Below are positions 12,051 to 25,300 of a stretch of 64,000 bases of DNA, piece by piece. The stretch's first letter is position 1. Each line of letters opens with the position of its first letter. This DNA comes from Nyssa sinensis. Its lineage: Eukaryota > Streptophyta > Magnoliopsida > Cornales > Nyssaceae. The notes under the pieces were generated by a model. It was not told the origin of the DNA. It searched no databases and was given only the letters and a program-made list of their open reading frames with translations. Where the stretch lies: positions 55,316,947-55,380,946 of the forward strand of contig CM018043.1 in NCBI GenBank assembly GCA_008638375.1, read 5' to 3'. A program made the position numbers and the translations under genes.

Positions 12051-12958
12051 TTCAGAATACCTGTAACCAAACAGAATGTGACATGCGATGGAAGGCCAGA
12101 GATGCTTCATTTTTTCGGAGATCAAGTTAAAGCAAAGGCATATTTTAACAATGGAAAAGGCCTGGAATGTTTGATCAAACAATCACTTGGTAAAAAACAA
12201 GCAGATCACATCACATTAGATCATTCAATTCATTGTTTCATGGCCCATTTATTTAGGCAGTATGGCCCATACCTTATCCAACCCAGCTCATGTCACCAAG
12301 GACAAACCACAGCCCAATGTGCAGCCTCACTAACTAAGCCTAAATCCTGATATCGCAATAAATGATTTTTAATTTTAGTTTTGAAAAAATATTTTGAAAA
12401 TACCTTGACTCTAAATTTGGTAAGAATAATCTCCTCCCACTTATAAATGTGTCTCAAACACAATATACAATATGGCATGAATGTAATTACATAAATATTA
12501 TGCCTAAAAATAGTTATGAACTTTGGAGTGGGATGGGATTACCAAAAAAAAAAAAATTATATTATAATTTAGAAATTACTCCAAATTTTTTTATATTTAT
12601 ATAATAGCTCACATATATATATTGCCTCCTCTTAGCAAAATATCTGAATCCGTATTGATCAAAATATAAAAATTGAATAAATGTGGAATATTTCAGACAT
12701 GATAAATAGTGGCGAAGAAGACACGTACCTGTTAGATGATTTTTCGATATTTATATGCTGAAGGGTTGCATTCAAAGAAGTCCAATGTTTAGGCTATCTG
12801 GCAAGAGTTCCAAAGTAGGCAAATTAAAGAGTTGAAAACGAGGTTTCCTTGCAGCTTTTGAAGCCCTCCCTTCTTCGCCAGCCTCGTGGTCCCCTCTTAG
12901 CCAGATTGGACATGGTTTACTTGGATCACATGAATGTTTAGCCAAACCTTGGCTTTAC

Positions 12959-13020
12959 CTTTCATCAGAGGGATCGTGTACGTTATCAGATTGATCCGGT
13001 GATTTGCCTTCTCTCTCCAT
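12959..13020 (-). CDS. Possible small first coding exon, unrecognised
   Basis: On the minus strand an ATG at 13018-13020 opens 20 codons rich in charged residues (starting MEREGKSPDQSDN). They run into AG|GTAAAG, a good splice donor, where the unspliced frame meets TAA. Beyond that stop, the same frame is open for a further 60 codons down to 12772. Local GC is higher than in the flanks. I do not recognise the sequence, cannot find a convincing second exon, and see no conserved domain. It may be a decayed gene piece or chance. Confidence 0.18.
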
Positions 13021-13030
13021 GGCGTCTTGA

Positions 13031-14417
13031 TCACCCCAACCTGCAAGCCATAATACCAACAACGCCGTTCTCTTTTACCATATCCGACCTCTCTCTGTTT
13101 GTGGTATGTATCTCACAAAACTGGGAACCTAAAATCAGTACAAAAACCATTCTCCGTAGTCTGGAATCTGGATGAATGGAAGTGGGAAATATATCGACGG
13201 TTAGTGTGACCGATTTTACCGGTGGGAGGAACAGAAACGTGGCGGTTTGGAGGAGTTGCATGAAACGATTATCGCTGCCATCTTGACACGCCTTCTTAAA
13301 TCAACTTAGTGTTTGGCTGCTTACTTTTGCATCTAGACATGGCTCACGGATTTGTTTTTACCACATGGGAGGTGTCCTCAAATTTATAAAGCGTATTTTC
13401 GCCTAGAGAAAGAAAAGGAAAAAAATAAAAAAAGAAGAGAGACTTTTGAGTTGAAACTATAACACAACCACCAATCGGACTGTAACCAAATAATAAAAAC
13501 GTTAAAAGAACAAAATTTAAATATCTCAAATTTGAGTATCTTCTCTATCAATCATTGATATCAAACTCGTAACTAGAATATCAGAGCAGAATACACTTAC
13601 ATACTATTTATGCAATGTTAAATTTTAGACGGCCCGAACAGAATACATCAATCGAAGTGTAACCAAATACTAAAAAATTAAAGATACGTCTTTTCATTTT
13701 AAATACGTTAACTTACCTATGACCCTTGTATTTAAAGCTGTGTTCGAATGACTGAATAAAAAAATAAATTAAATAAGATAATCATATACCACTATACATG
13801 CTGTGCAGTTTTAACATATCCCTGGGTGGCTGTGCTGGCTGTAGGCCTATGGCCGTCGAACATTCTTTACATTGGGTTTTTGAGTTGGTTTTGACAGTAC
13901 ATAAGTCAATGAAATAATTTGCAGAAAACTGAAAATTCTCTAAAATCCGATTTACTTCAGGAAAGTACTGAAAATTCTTTTAAGATAAAGTTGAAATCGC
14001 CTCTCATACACGAAGAGACAAAATACCACTCAACCACAAAGAATTTCGGTTACGTATATAGGAGTTTTTGCCTTGTTAATCAACAAGCTCCATTATCGCA
14101 GGTTGCGACTTAGCAGAAGACTATTCACATCCCCGTCAATACTAGCACAGCTCATATTTGTTAACCTTCAATTACCAGATTTCTACCAGCAGAAATGCAA
14201 TCAGGTTTCCAACCAATCTAATTTTTTAATAATAATAATAATAATAATGATTATCATCAATTAAATGAAATTTATATAAATTAAATATATTCAATACAAA
14301 TGGAAAAATCAAAAACTGATATTAAAACAAAAAAATTCCACCATTTGTAATAAAGACAAATGGCTACTTACTCTATCCCCCAAGAAAAAACCTCATTAGC
14401 ATAATCCCAAGCTATAA
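13031..14417. other. Intergenic, downstream of ATAD3
   Basis: No gene is supported. The right part should include the ATAD3 3' UTR, transcribed toward lower coordinates. It holds AT-rich DNA and an (ATA)n run near 14227-14250. Confidence 0.4.
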
Positions 14418-17400
14418 TTAAGCTGGCTGCCCACCTTCAGCTGCCAGTTTTATTCTCTGTTGATGCTCTGTAACCTTGTAATCCACAACCTCTTTGAACA
14501 GCTGGGAATCCAATACACAGTCTGGGCGCCCATACACAGCTGCTTGAACACTGGCCATGAGTTTTGCTATTTCACGGCCAGAGAAACCTTCTGTCTTTCG
14601 GGCAGCCTCTCGGATCACATCTTCCGACAAATCTTTTATGGTTATCTTCTGTGTTTTATTCTTTAAAAAAGGGCCCCACTTCGACTCACCATTCTTTTCA
14701 CTGGATAGATACTTGTTCAAATAGAGGTTCAGCAGTTTGAAACGCTCCTCCTCCCTAGGAAGTGGGAATTCGATCACTTCATCGATACGGTCAGTGATAG
14801 CAATGTCAAGATCCCCGGGTCTGTTTGTGGCAAGGACAAGAACTACATCTCTCGACTGGTCTCCAGTTCGGAAAAGTAATGCATTTAGAGCACTTCGCTG
14901 AGCTTCACTCATGTGTATGCTGTTACGCCTGCATCAGATCAATCGTATACTAGTAAACATGGTCGCCAAGAGGAGGAGGAGGAGGAGGAGAAGAGATATA
15001 ATACCAGAATAAATAACCAGAAAGGTATCAGGAACAGTTCTTAAATTTAAAGAGAGTTGATAAAAGTGTACCAGAAAAGCAATTGAGAAATATAGCAACT
15101 GCAGGGCAAAGCTTCCCAAATTGCATTTATGCTGGCTAGATAGTTCTATAAGAGGCTTTTGATACACCTTTTAAATATTATTTCCAAGAACATGATGACG
15201 ACAAAACAAGCAACCCTAACTTGGTGAAAACTCACTAATCTATTCTTAGTGCACTGTAAGCAACTGTAAAATTCATGATGATGAAAAAGGTAACTAATTC
15301 TACTATATTTCAAAAGTATTTTACAACTGCCGGCTGATAGAAAAATGTCATCAATTCATGAATAAATAGTGGTTCATTGATTTACCAATGAACTTGGCAG
15401 GAGTCGGTATGAGGTGACTTACTCGCATAGAAAGGCATCAGCCTCATCAATAAAAAGCAGTAAACCTTTCTTTGACTTCTTGGCCCAATCAAATATCTCA
15501 TGAATTTTGGTAACAGCCTGTGGACCCAGTGGCACGACATCCCCCCCGGTCATCATGGCATAATCCAAACCCTGTACAACAATGAGAAGAACGCAAATCA
15601 GTTTTTACCCTCTTTATAAGCATACTTTCATACAAAAGAAAGCAAGGTAATGTCAAGAGAGGCCAAATTTAGTCCTAACAAAGAGTTGGCCCATCATCTC
15701 ATATAAGCAAAGGCAATCAGGTTACTTTACCATTGATTATTAATTGTATAACATACGTCACATTTTTTTCTCTCATTATTGATACAAAACAAAGACCAAA
15801 TAAAAAATAAAAAAAAATTCAATGCAATAAAACATATTTGCATGTATCAATAACAATCTTTAGACCAAGGTTGTCAAAATCGGGATCCTATGTTTGATCG
15901 TTTTGGGGTTCATAGATCGGATCAAGGATCGTAAGATCCTACAAAATCATTTTAAAAATGGCTAAATATATATGTAAAAGAAAAGAGTTGTTAAAAATTA
16001 ATAGTAAATAAGCCTTAAATAAATAAATGATGTAAAATATTGCGACACCACACCATATGAAAGTGTTATGTATTTACAATTTTTTATTTGTATTTGTTTC
16101 TAAAATGTAAGTTTTATAATTCCAAAATAACTTAAATTAATATTTTAAATAAATAAACTAAAAAAATTCTCTAAATAACCAACTAAATATAGCAATACTT
16201 ATCAAAATTTAATGTTGAATCATTAAATAACCAAATAATTTGGGTGAATTTTTTTGTTTAGTAGGTAAAACGATCCTACCACAATCCTTATACGATCCTA
16301 CCATGATCCTGCTACGGGTATGATTTTCATACGATCTGGATCGATCTAGACATATTGGATCGTAGGATCGTACGATCCGGATCGTGATTTTGATAACTAC
16401 GCTTTAGACATCCCAATTGTTAACAGTTTTACTTCTTTTTTTTTTGGTTCTAATTTTCGCATCAAAATTACTCCCACCTCTCTTTGGTGACAAACTGATG
16501 GGAGGACAGTGAACCATCATCAGACCGCACAAGGAATTCAGATGGCTCAAATAAGCTTGTGGTGTAAGAGACAGAAAAAGAAAATAATAATAATAATAAT
16601 GTCAAATTGTACCGATTTTTTAGCTATCTCCCTCGCAACCATAGTTTTACCAGTGCCAGGGGGTCCATAAAAAAGCATGTTACGGAAGGGTGCTTGGTGA
16701 GACTTGGTGTTTGCAGTAGCCCGAGCAAGTTGTTCTATTCTTCTCTGCAATGAAGGATGAAGAACAACATTTCCAAAACTGGATTTATTTGCCAGAGGCA
16801 CAGATGCCTGAGCTGCTGTACTATAATTGGATATTTTATTTACTCCTCTAGAAACTATTCCTGACCATGGAAATTTTGCAATGGATGATTCTCGAATCAG
16901 TGATGGCTGACCTAGAATTCGGTTGATATATCCCCAAATAACTCTGGCACCTTCTCTGTAAGAGAACCAAGGAATATCATGAGCAAATTAGTTGGCGCCC
17001 TCTTTTTACCTTTTAACACAATCATTAATAACATAAGCATGTCAATAGACAAAAAAATTCTGTTCATTCGCCCATCTATATCAAAACATGAGCTAGAAGT
17101 GAATCAATATTATTCCAGACTGCCAACCTCATGCATATTTAATCTGGCTTGGAAAGGGCCATGGAGAGCTTGATATCAGTGGAACTACTCTTTTAACAGA
17201 GAATTTTGTGCCAGTACAAGTATAGGAGGACTTGACAAAAATAATATACATCAAGGTTAGCAAATATTAATACTCTATATTTTCCCCCCTTTGCCTATCA
17301 AACTAACCGAACACACACACAATGAAATTTCACAATGCAATGGTAGTGAACATGCCATGTACATCGCCCTGAAATTACTCTCATGTACTTTCCTACAAAT

Positions 17401-20400
17401 ATACTAACAGTTATTGGCATGAGTAGCATCTCCTACTACCCACTAAGGAGGAGGCGCAGGGTTCAATCAGAACATGTTTGTTTGTGTAGTACTTACCACA
17501 AATAATAATAATACAAATATATACATGCTCACCATGTAATGGCCCCCTTTTGGCATAGGCCTGTAAATGGGTCAGATTTGGACTGAAGTAGGGGTGAGCT
17601 TAATACGTTCCATTTAATAAAAATTATATACATGTTCACATGCTCAAGCTTTCTATATAGTATCGAATTTATTATTGAACCAGGCCTAATCTGACGTGTC
17701 CATCCTGCAATAAAAATTATAAAAGAAAAATAACATGCTTTGGCTGTATTAAACATATGTCTAGGCATGATCACTGTTTTTCCTTTTTAATGTGGCCATG
17801 CTTCTAGGTTATTCATGCTCCTGATAAGGTCTCTTGCAAAGAGTTAGTCCAAGCATTGCTTAGATGAGCCATCTATACCAATATATGGTGCTATAGTCAC
17901 ACATAAATCATTTAAATCCCAATTAAGTTTAGTTTTGATTGTGCAACACTACTGCAAACACACAAATTACAGCCAAAAGTTAGTTTTGCTCAAGTTAACG
18001 AACAAAATGAATGAGAAGAACAGCATGCATACCTAGTCGTATAAACTCCTGCGGCTAGAGCAGTAGCTCCACCAATAGTCATAACCAATTTACTCCTATC
18101 GGTCAATAAAACCCTGATGCCCCCTGCATATTGCAAATAAGAAACACTTTCATCAGAAGGATGCGCTTCTAGTTCAACTAAATGCAAATAATGAGATGAA
18201 ATATAACTTGTATCCAAATAATAACAAGATATGTAGAAAATTTGATCACAAATAATACAAAAATCACAATGCTAAAAACTATAAATCTGCATAGGAAGGA
18301 AAATTTATACAACTTCAAGAGTAATAAAAATATTTATGGCATACAGAGTACCTTAAATGGCACAAATATGCAACTTTGAAGCAACAAGCACATGTTGCAT
18401 ATGAGAAAAAGAAAAAGAAAAGAAGCAAAGAAGAACCAATACTGTGTTGGAAATTTTCAGTGGCAGAAGACACCATGACACATGACCGAGTAAACACCCA
18501 GTAAGAGCAAATTGTGATAAGCTGAATTACAGTTAATTGTTCATCAGAACCAGCTAAAAAGTAAGATATAGTTTTATCTTCCAATCAAATCTGCATAGTG
18601 AGCCATGGCCGAGTGCAATTCAAATGCAACTTAGCCCAACATCAACATGATTAGAATTTTCATACAAAAAACCATTTAATGTAGGCTGGCCAGGCAACCC
18701 TGTAATTAAGATAACAAAAAACGCAGATCCATGTAGATCAGTTCTATACCTTCAATATGGCTAAAAGTTGTATTGATTGCAGCAAGCCACTTCTCTCTTT
18801 CACCATTAATCCGTTCTATAAGCATTCTCCTGTTATGGTCTTCAGTCAGCTTTGCTTCATGGGCCCGACCTTCAGCTTCAGCCATGGCCTTCACCTTTAT
18901 GGTTTCCCTTTCTATTTCAGCTCTCTCTTTCTCAGTCTGGCGCTGCTGAGCTTGAATTTGCTCTTCAGTTGCCCGTCTTGCCTGTTCTTTTCGTATGGAA
19001 GACTCCTCTTGCATCTTGACCAATTCAGCATTGTGTCGCCTTTGAGCTTCATGATCTGTCTGCAGACAATGACAAGACTATCATCAAACTGTTTGATGAA
19101 AAGCATGGTACCCATTAGAACAATTTTTTTTCCCTATTCTAAGATCATAATACCATTGCAACACAACCAACAAAGAAAAAAATTGAAAAATGTCCACACA
19201 AAAAAAAGTCCAGGACTTCGAGTTTTTAACAATCATTTTCAACATCTGGGATTAAAAACGTCAGATTTTAAAGCCAACCTCTCAAATCAGGTTTCAATGA
19301 GATATGCATCGAGCTATAGTCTATAAACACTAATGATCTAGAATCCACACTAATGATCTAGAATCCACTTAATAGAATACACAATTCTTTTCTTTTGAGT
19401 CAAGTTAGCTAGGCAAAACTCTTACACAAGTAACCAAAATATGTTAATACCCCAGCAATTTGCGATTTGGAATGCGCATTCCAGAACATGGTACACTTCC
19501 ATTCCACAACATTAAATTTAACAATTCAAAAGTTTTTATCCTATTTCTTGCCTAAGTTTCTATATTTTAAGATAAATATACTAAAGCCTGTTAGATAGAA
19601 GGTTTTAGGTGAAGATTTAAGAAAAGGGCCATAGCACATCCATACTTCAACTTATATAGGATAATATAAGTTCAATTTTACCTATCAAAAAAAAAAAAAA
19701 TCAATGTTTTATCCATGAATAATACAGATATAACATTAAATGGTAAACTGGGGAAGTTTGTGCATTTTAATGATAGTGTGTCCGATCGTCGCTTATCAAA
19801 GGAAAGCAACTCACATTTAGTATCACCCAAAAAATTTGAACTGTGACTTATACAAGCCTATCCCCATAGTACCAAATTTTAGTATATTTGGCCTACCACA
19901 TTCTTGTTCTCAGCTCATGTAGCACAACAATCAGCATTTTAGGTAAAACAGTCCACATTTCAGGTAACACTGAATCTAACCAAGTTCTAAAGTGCCATAA
20001 CTTTTTGAAACATAAATAGATAAGGTTGCTTCTTTTACCTGCATTCTTTTCCTAGCCAATTCATCTTCATATCGAAGCATTTGTGCCTTTGCCTGTGATT
20101 GTTGTTGTAATAAATTCCTTTGTTCTTCGGCCATTTCCCGCTGCTTGTCCTGCCAATGAAAATATTCACAGTTAGAAAAAATAAATAGATTTAAGATAAT
20201 AAACCAAAATGAGGGTTCGTCACCAGCTTTGACTTACGGAAGAAAACTGAGAATTTGCTACAAACTACAAAGTAGGGGAGCACAAATAACCGAGAACTGG
20301 AGAACCGACCCGACCCAACCAGACTTCAATGGGTTCGGGTCTGTTCGGGTCAAAGTGAGTTCGGGTTAGTTCGGGTTAGAGAATCAAAAAAATCGGGTTG

Positions 20401-22290
20401 AATGTTCGAGTTACCCGAGCCAACCTGAGAACCGAAACCATAATTTTTTTTATCAACTCTCTTTGTTCCAATTTTTTTTAAAAAAAAAAATCTTGAAAGA
20501 TTTATTAACCAAACATCATAGCTTCTTTAATTTGCTTTTATATTTGCATCACAAAAAATATACTCCAAATTTCTCTTCCCTCTTGCATTCCCTCACCCAA
20601 CTTGATGGGTTAAAAAAAAAAGATAGAAAATATGATTTTAAGTTTACAATCTTTGTTTTAATTATCTAATTTGGTAGTGAGTACTTTGTTTTTTGGCATT
20701 ATGATTTTAAGTCACAAATCAACGAGGTAGTAACAAATCAAATACATTTGTTAACAAAAAAAAAATTGTAAATTAAGTTATAAATTTTCTTTTTCAAAAC
20801 CATTGTTATATCAAGTTTTTTTCTATTGTCAAAATGTCATAAATACTTAGATGGCTTAATTTTTATTACATATATATATATATATATATATATCAAGAGT
20901 TAATTTTTAATTTTTGGTTTCTGTAAAAATAAAAATAAAAATAATAAAAAATAAAAACTAAAAAACTGAACCGACCGGACCCGACCCAAAATGTTCGGTT
21001 CAGTTCAGTTCGGGTAGGGTAGGGTCGGGTCGGGTCCAATAATTTACTGTTCCGGTTATATTTTTTTAGAACCGCCTAAAATCGAGTCGGTTTCAGTTCT
21101 GCTGCAACCCGACCCATGTACACCCAAAGTACAGGTGATGTATACAGTAACATGTCACAAACTTAGACAAGGATGCCATGTGTGAAGAGAGTATAAAGAA
21201 GTACTAAAACACATTAATTAGAAAATAGAGTATAAACTATCACTTTTTCTTGCAGTTAGAAATGGCCCAAAAAATGTCTATAAGGCCTTTTTTTCTTTTG
21301 GATGAACACAACAGATATGCTTGGGACCCAATTAACATTGGGGCCCTGCACCTCCCATTTTAGAGTCACAGGAGATAACGCTCAAACTAATAACTACTAG
21401 TTAAAATGTTATAAAGGGCCATTAGGCAAAGATTGTCCAATAGAATTAATCAACTGCCAAAGGACCAGATCAGATCAACTAAAACCTCACTGTTTTTAGG
21501 TTTTTCTGCTTCAAATATGTTTACGATTAACCCAAAAAATTAAAATAATAAAATGACTTTATATGTTCTGTAAGGCTTCTGCTCCAAGATTCCAATGATG
21601 GAGGGGTCTAAGAGAAGAATTCCATGCAAAACCTTAAAGGCTCAATTTTCAAATATCTCATGCTTTAAGATTAGGAGCATTCATGCAACGCATGCGGCAC
21701 TCCTAGAGTCTTACCTTACATATACAAAGTGTACTTGAGGAGTTCATGACAAATTGAAACTTGAAAACAAATTCTGAACTGAAGTTTCATTTATTCTCTT
21801 ACCAAATCATAACTTTGAGTCTCGATTTCACTTTATGGCTTGCCTTATAGAATATTTGAGCAGATTCGATTGCCTAGCCTGCAGTGTGGATATCCTGACT
21901 TCATTTTTTTTTATAGGTAAGTGGCCCGTGGGCTAGGAGTTGAACCTAGGAACTTGGGGAATATCCTGACTTCATTTTAATTGTACAGTGAAACTGAAAC
22001 ACCTGGTATCAGCTGAACACAGCATATTGCTCGAACCCAAAATCCATCCCTCCCTTTTAGATACTTGTCTTTCAATCAGCAATAAACCATGCCAGCTACA
22101 ATTGCAGGCTTGCAGTATTTTGTAACTACTCTTTCGGCAAGTAGTCTGAAAATTATGGACTTTAAGCTTAAAACTTACATCTCAAGGTTTGTGGCTTATG
22201 CATTAAGCTTCCTAACACCTTGTCACTCACTCGTCTCTTAAAAACATTCATTAATATAAAAAACATAAATTTATTATAGTGGACCATGCT

Positions 22291-22339
<49 letters not shown>

Positions 22340-25300
22340 TTATTTAAAGGACAATTTTACTATCCAAGGAAAGTCAACAACATCCTCAACACATAATGCT
22401 TAATCACATGACTTCGCCCCAAAACTAGCCACTCGACCTTCCATTTTAGAGAATCCTCAACCCCACTTCCCCCTTCTTCTATATCCATCCTGTAAAGCAT
22501 TTCAAAGAAATTGGTCATCTCTTCCAATTCCCAATTCTACATGGCCCTATGAACCTTGCTTCCCAAACCACACTGCGCTCTAAAAATCAAATGAGCATTA
22601 TGTTAGAGCGTTAGGAATATTTTAATAATGGCATTCTTGTAATTCTGTCTTACTTAATAATATAAACTAGAGAGGTGTGGGAGTTAAGATTATTCTACCC
22701 TCTTATTTGTCAAAACAATTCTTCCTCTCCTTTTCTTTTATTGCAAACCCTAAAAAACATGTGATAGACAAATTTTAACTTGATATCAGAGCTCCAATCG
22801 AAGGGAATAAATCATCCAAAACACAACTGTAGATACCAGATCACAAGGGAGAAGAAACAGGTGGTAACATCATCGTACAGAGGATGACGTCAGGGGCAGA
22901 TTTCTAGTGGGGGCACTTGCCCCCACTGAAATTTTGAAAGATCTTGGAGTTGGTTTAACATTTTACAAATCTTCATAAGAATTTTATAGTTGCCCCCACT
23001 AATTTTCTTTTTCTGAACTTGCCCACACAAATTTTCAATCCAATTACCCATTGTAGCTTTTAAGAAAAATTATGGCCTATTAATTTTTCCCAATATTTCT
23101 GTACCTTAAATCTTACAATACTCTTTTAACTCTCAACGCTCTTTTTACGTTTCAATCAGTCTGGTATGTTTTTATTACTTGCTATTTTTTTTTTTGATCG
23201 ATAACTTGCTAATATTTTGTTTGTTTTGCATTTGATAATTTTGTTTATTCAATTGCAACTTATCCATTGAGTTCCACTATTACCATTATTTGAATTGTTA
23301 AAATTGATTTGTTTTAGAATGTATAATATCAAATCTTTTTAGGTTGATTAATACCCTGTTGTGGTTTGGGAATTTTTTTTTTTTTTTTATAGGTGGTATG
23401 GTAATATTATTGGATTGCTAAATTTGATTCCAATTATTTCATCAAGTTGATCTTTTTATAAGAATTAAAAAATAGGAATTAAAAATTGTGCGAAAGTAAG
23501 GTTAATATCATGTGCAAATTTTATTTTATTTTTTATAAGTAAAAGCAAAAAAATATATAAAAGACGTCCAAGAAAGACAAATCACATGAACAACATGTGT
23601 GAAAGCTGGAAAATATATAACTTTTTTGGAAACGACATGATCAAACTTTCAAATTTTTTGTCCTTTTCAATTATTTGAGATACATGTAGTAATTGTTAAA
23701 TTTTATAGAGTTTAAGAAATCAAAACTAACTTTATGAGTAAGTTTTAGATTACCCCCATAGAACCAAACTCTTGACTTCGCTCCGGGAAAACATCATGAT
23801 CATGTCAACTTTTTCTAGCAAAGAAAAGCCATTGGTTGCTTCGCTATTGCATGCTAGATCTCATGGTATTTTTTTTCAATTTTTTTGAAGACATCTAATG
23901 TATTTTTTTCTATTTTCATATGATTTTTGCCCCCGGGGGGGGAAGAAGGTATTTTTCTGATCGGCTTTGTCGTGCTTTTTTTGTTGGTTTTGATGCTTCA
24001 ATCTGATCCTGAGGAGTGCGTCTAGGCCAATGGAGGTGCTTTTGAACCGACCCTTGATCATTTGAGTCGTTTTTTGGTTGGAAAAATGAGGGGAAAAAAA
24101 TGATCGACAACTTTTTTTGGGGGGTTTTGTTGTGTTTTTACCACTGATTCTTACTAGAGAACAATTAGCTAATATTTTGACTAAAGGCTTGTCAACTGTC
24201 AAGTAATGATTTTCATGATATTTTGCAATATCTATGTACCAGCATGAGAGGAAGTCTTAAAGTGTTAAAAATATTTTAATAATGGCATTCTTGTAATTCT
24301 ATCTTACTTAATAATATAAACTAGAGAGGTGTAGGCGTTACTATTATTCTACCCTTTTATTTACCAAAACAATTCTTCCTCTCCTTCTCTCTCCTTTTCT
24401 TTTCTTGCAAACCCTAGAAAACATAAAATAGAAAAAATTTAACTCAATACACCAGTTACTTATTTATGGGTGATGCTAAATGGAAGGGAATATCAAAGAG
24501 ACCTCCCAAAACAAATATCATGCCAAAAACTCACTCTATAATACTAGATCCTTTTTTTGATAAGTCATTGTTTAACCATTGTCTACAAGATATCCAATGT
24601 ATTATAATAACTTCTCCCACCTCTCCTAATGTCTTTCCATAAACCAACCCAATGTGAGCTCCTAATAACACTCAAGTAAAACCACCATAGCTTCCCAAAT
24701 TTCTCCCAATCACCCTCTTCCTAGAAACAATTCCCATTCATCACACATCTCCAAAATCACGTACCAGGAAAAGAAGGGAAGACAAATGGCATCCAACCTA
24801 AAAGATGATACTTAAACTCATTACCCATTTCTCCTCACAAAAAATCACATGGGGGGTTCCCAAGTCATCGAGCCAATGAGGCAAGGATAATGAAGATGGA
24901 CATAAAATATGTAAGCAAGCAAGGATTTCTACTTCAAAAAGAAAATGTAAATAGGCAAGAAAATGTGCTCTTAATGAGCAAGTCTTACAACATCTGATAG
25001 ATATTGCCTTCCATACAGCAAGTCTCCTCTAAAACCTTTCAACAATCGTATCCCAATTTGATGTAGGCTGTAGCTTTGAAAAAGGAATGCAAATTGATCC
25101 CCAAACATTATGTGGGTGGGGATTCCACCTTGCAAGCTAAATACTTTGCCAATCAGGAGAAATCCTACACTGTGTTCCTGCTTTTTTAGAAACTTCAAAC
25201 TTTTGACCCGTGAAATATTAAAGCATAAGGTTATTTTGATTTTAAATCAAAAGAAGACTACAGAGGACCTCATATATCAACATTCACATTAAAAGACCAC

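Larger units (their letters stand above)
22609..24443 (+). mobile_element. Deleted Ty1/copia retrotransposon in ATAD3 intron 2
   Basis: Two direct repeats of ~175 bp match closely: 22609-22780 and 24263-24443, both holding AATATTTTAATAATGGCATT, ACTAGAGAGGTGT and ending near TTTAACT. Directly after the first comes TGATATCAGAGC (22781-22792), a one-mismatch form of the tRNA-iMet primer-binding site TGGTATCAGAGC. Before the second LTR, 24153-24206 encodes [17 protein letters not shown] and a stop, the conserved C-terminal tail of copia RNase H. The interior is only ~1.5 kb and lacks gag, integrase and most of RT. It is therefore a large internal deletion derivative, oriented opposite to ATAD3, with another element nested inside. 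LTR ends are accurate to a few bases. Confidence 0.85.

Noticed and set aside
12042..12350. 102-codon plus-strand open frame
   Set aside because: It starts in the end of a hAT-like element, shows no domain, and its right part is GGCCCA-rich DNA that looks regulatory rather than coding.
18757..19326. 189-codon plus-strand open frame
   Set aside because: It is the antisense shadow of ATAD3 exon 4 and intron 3.
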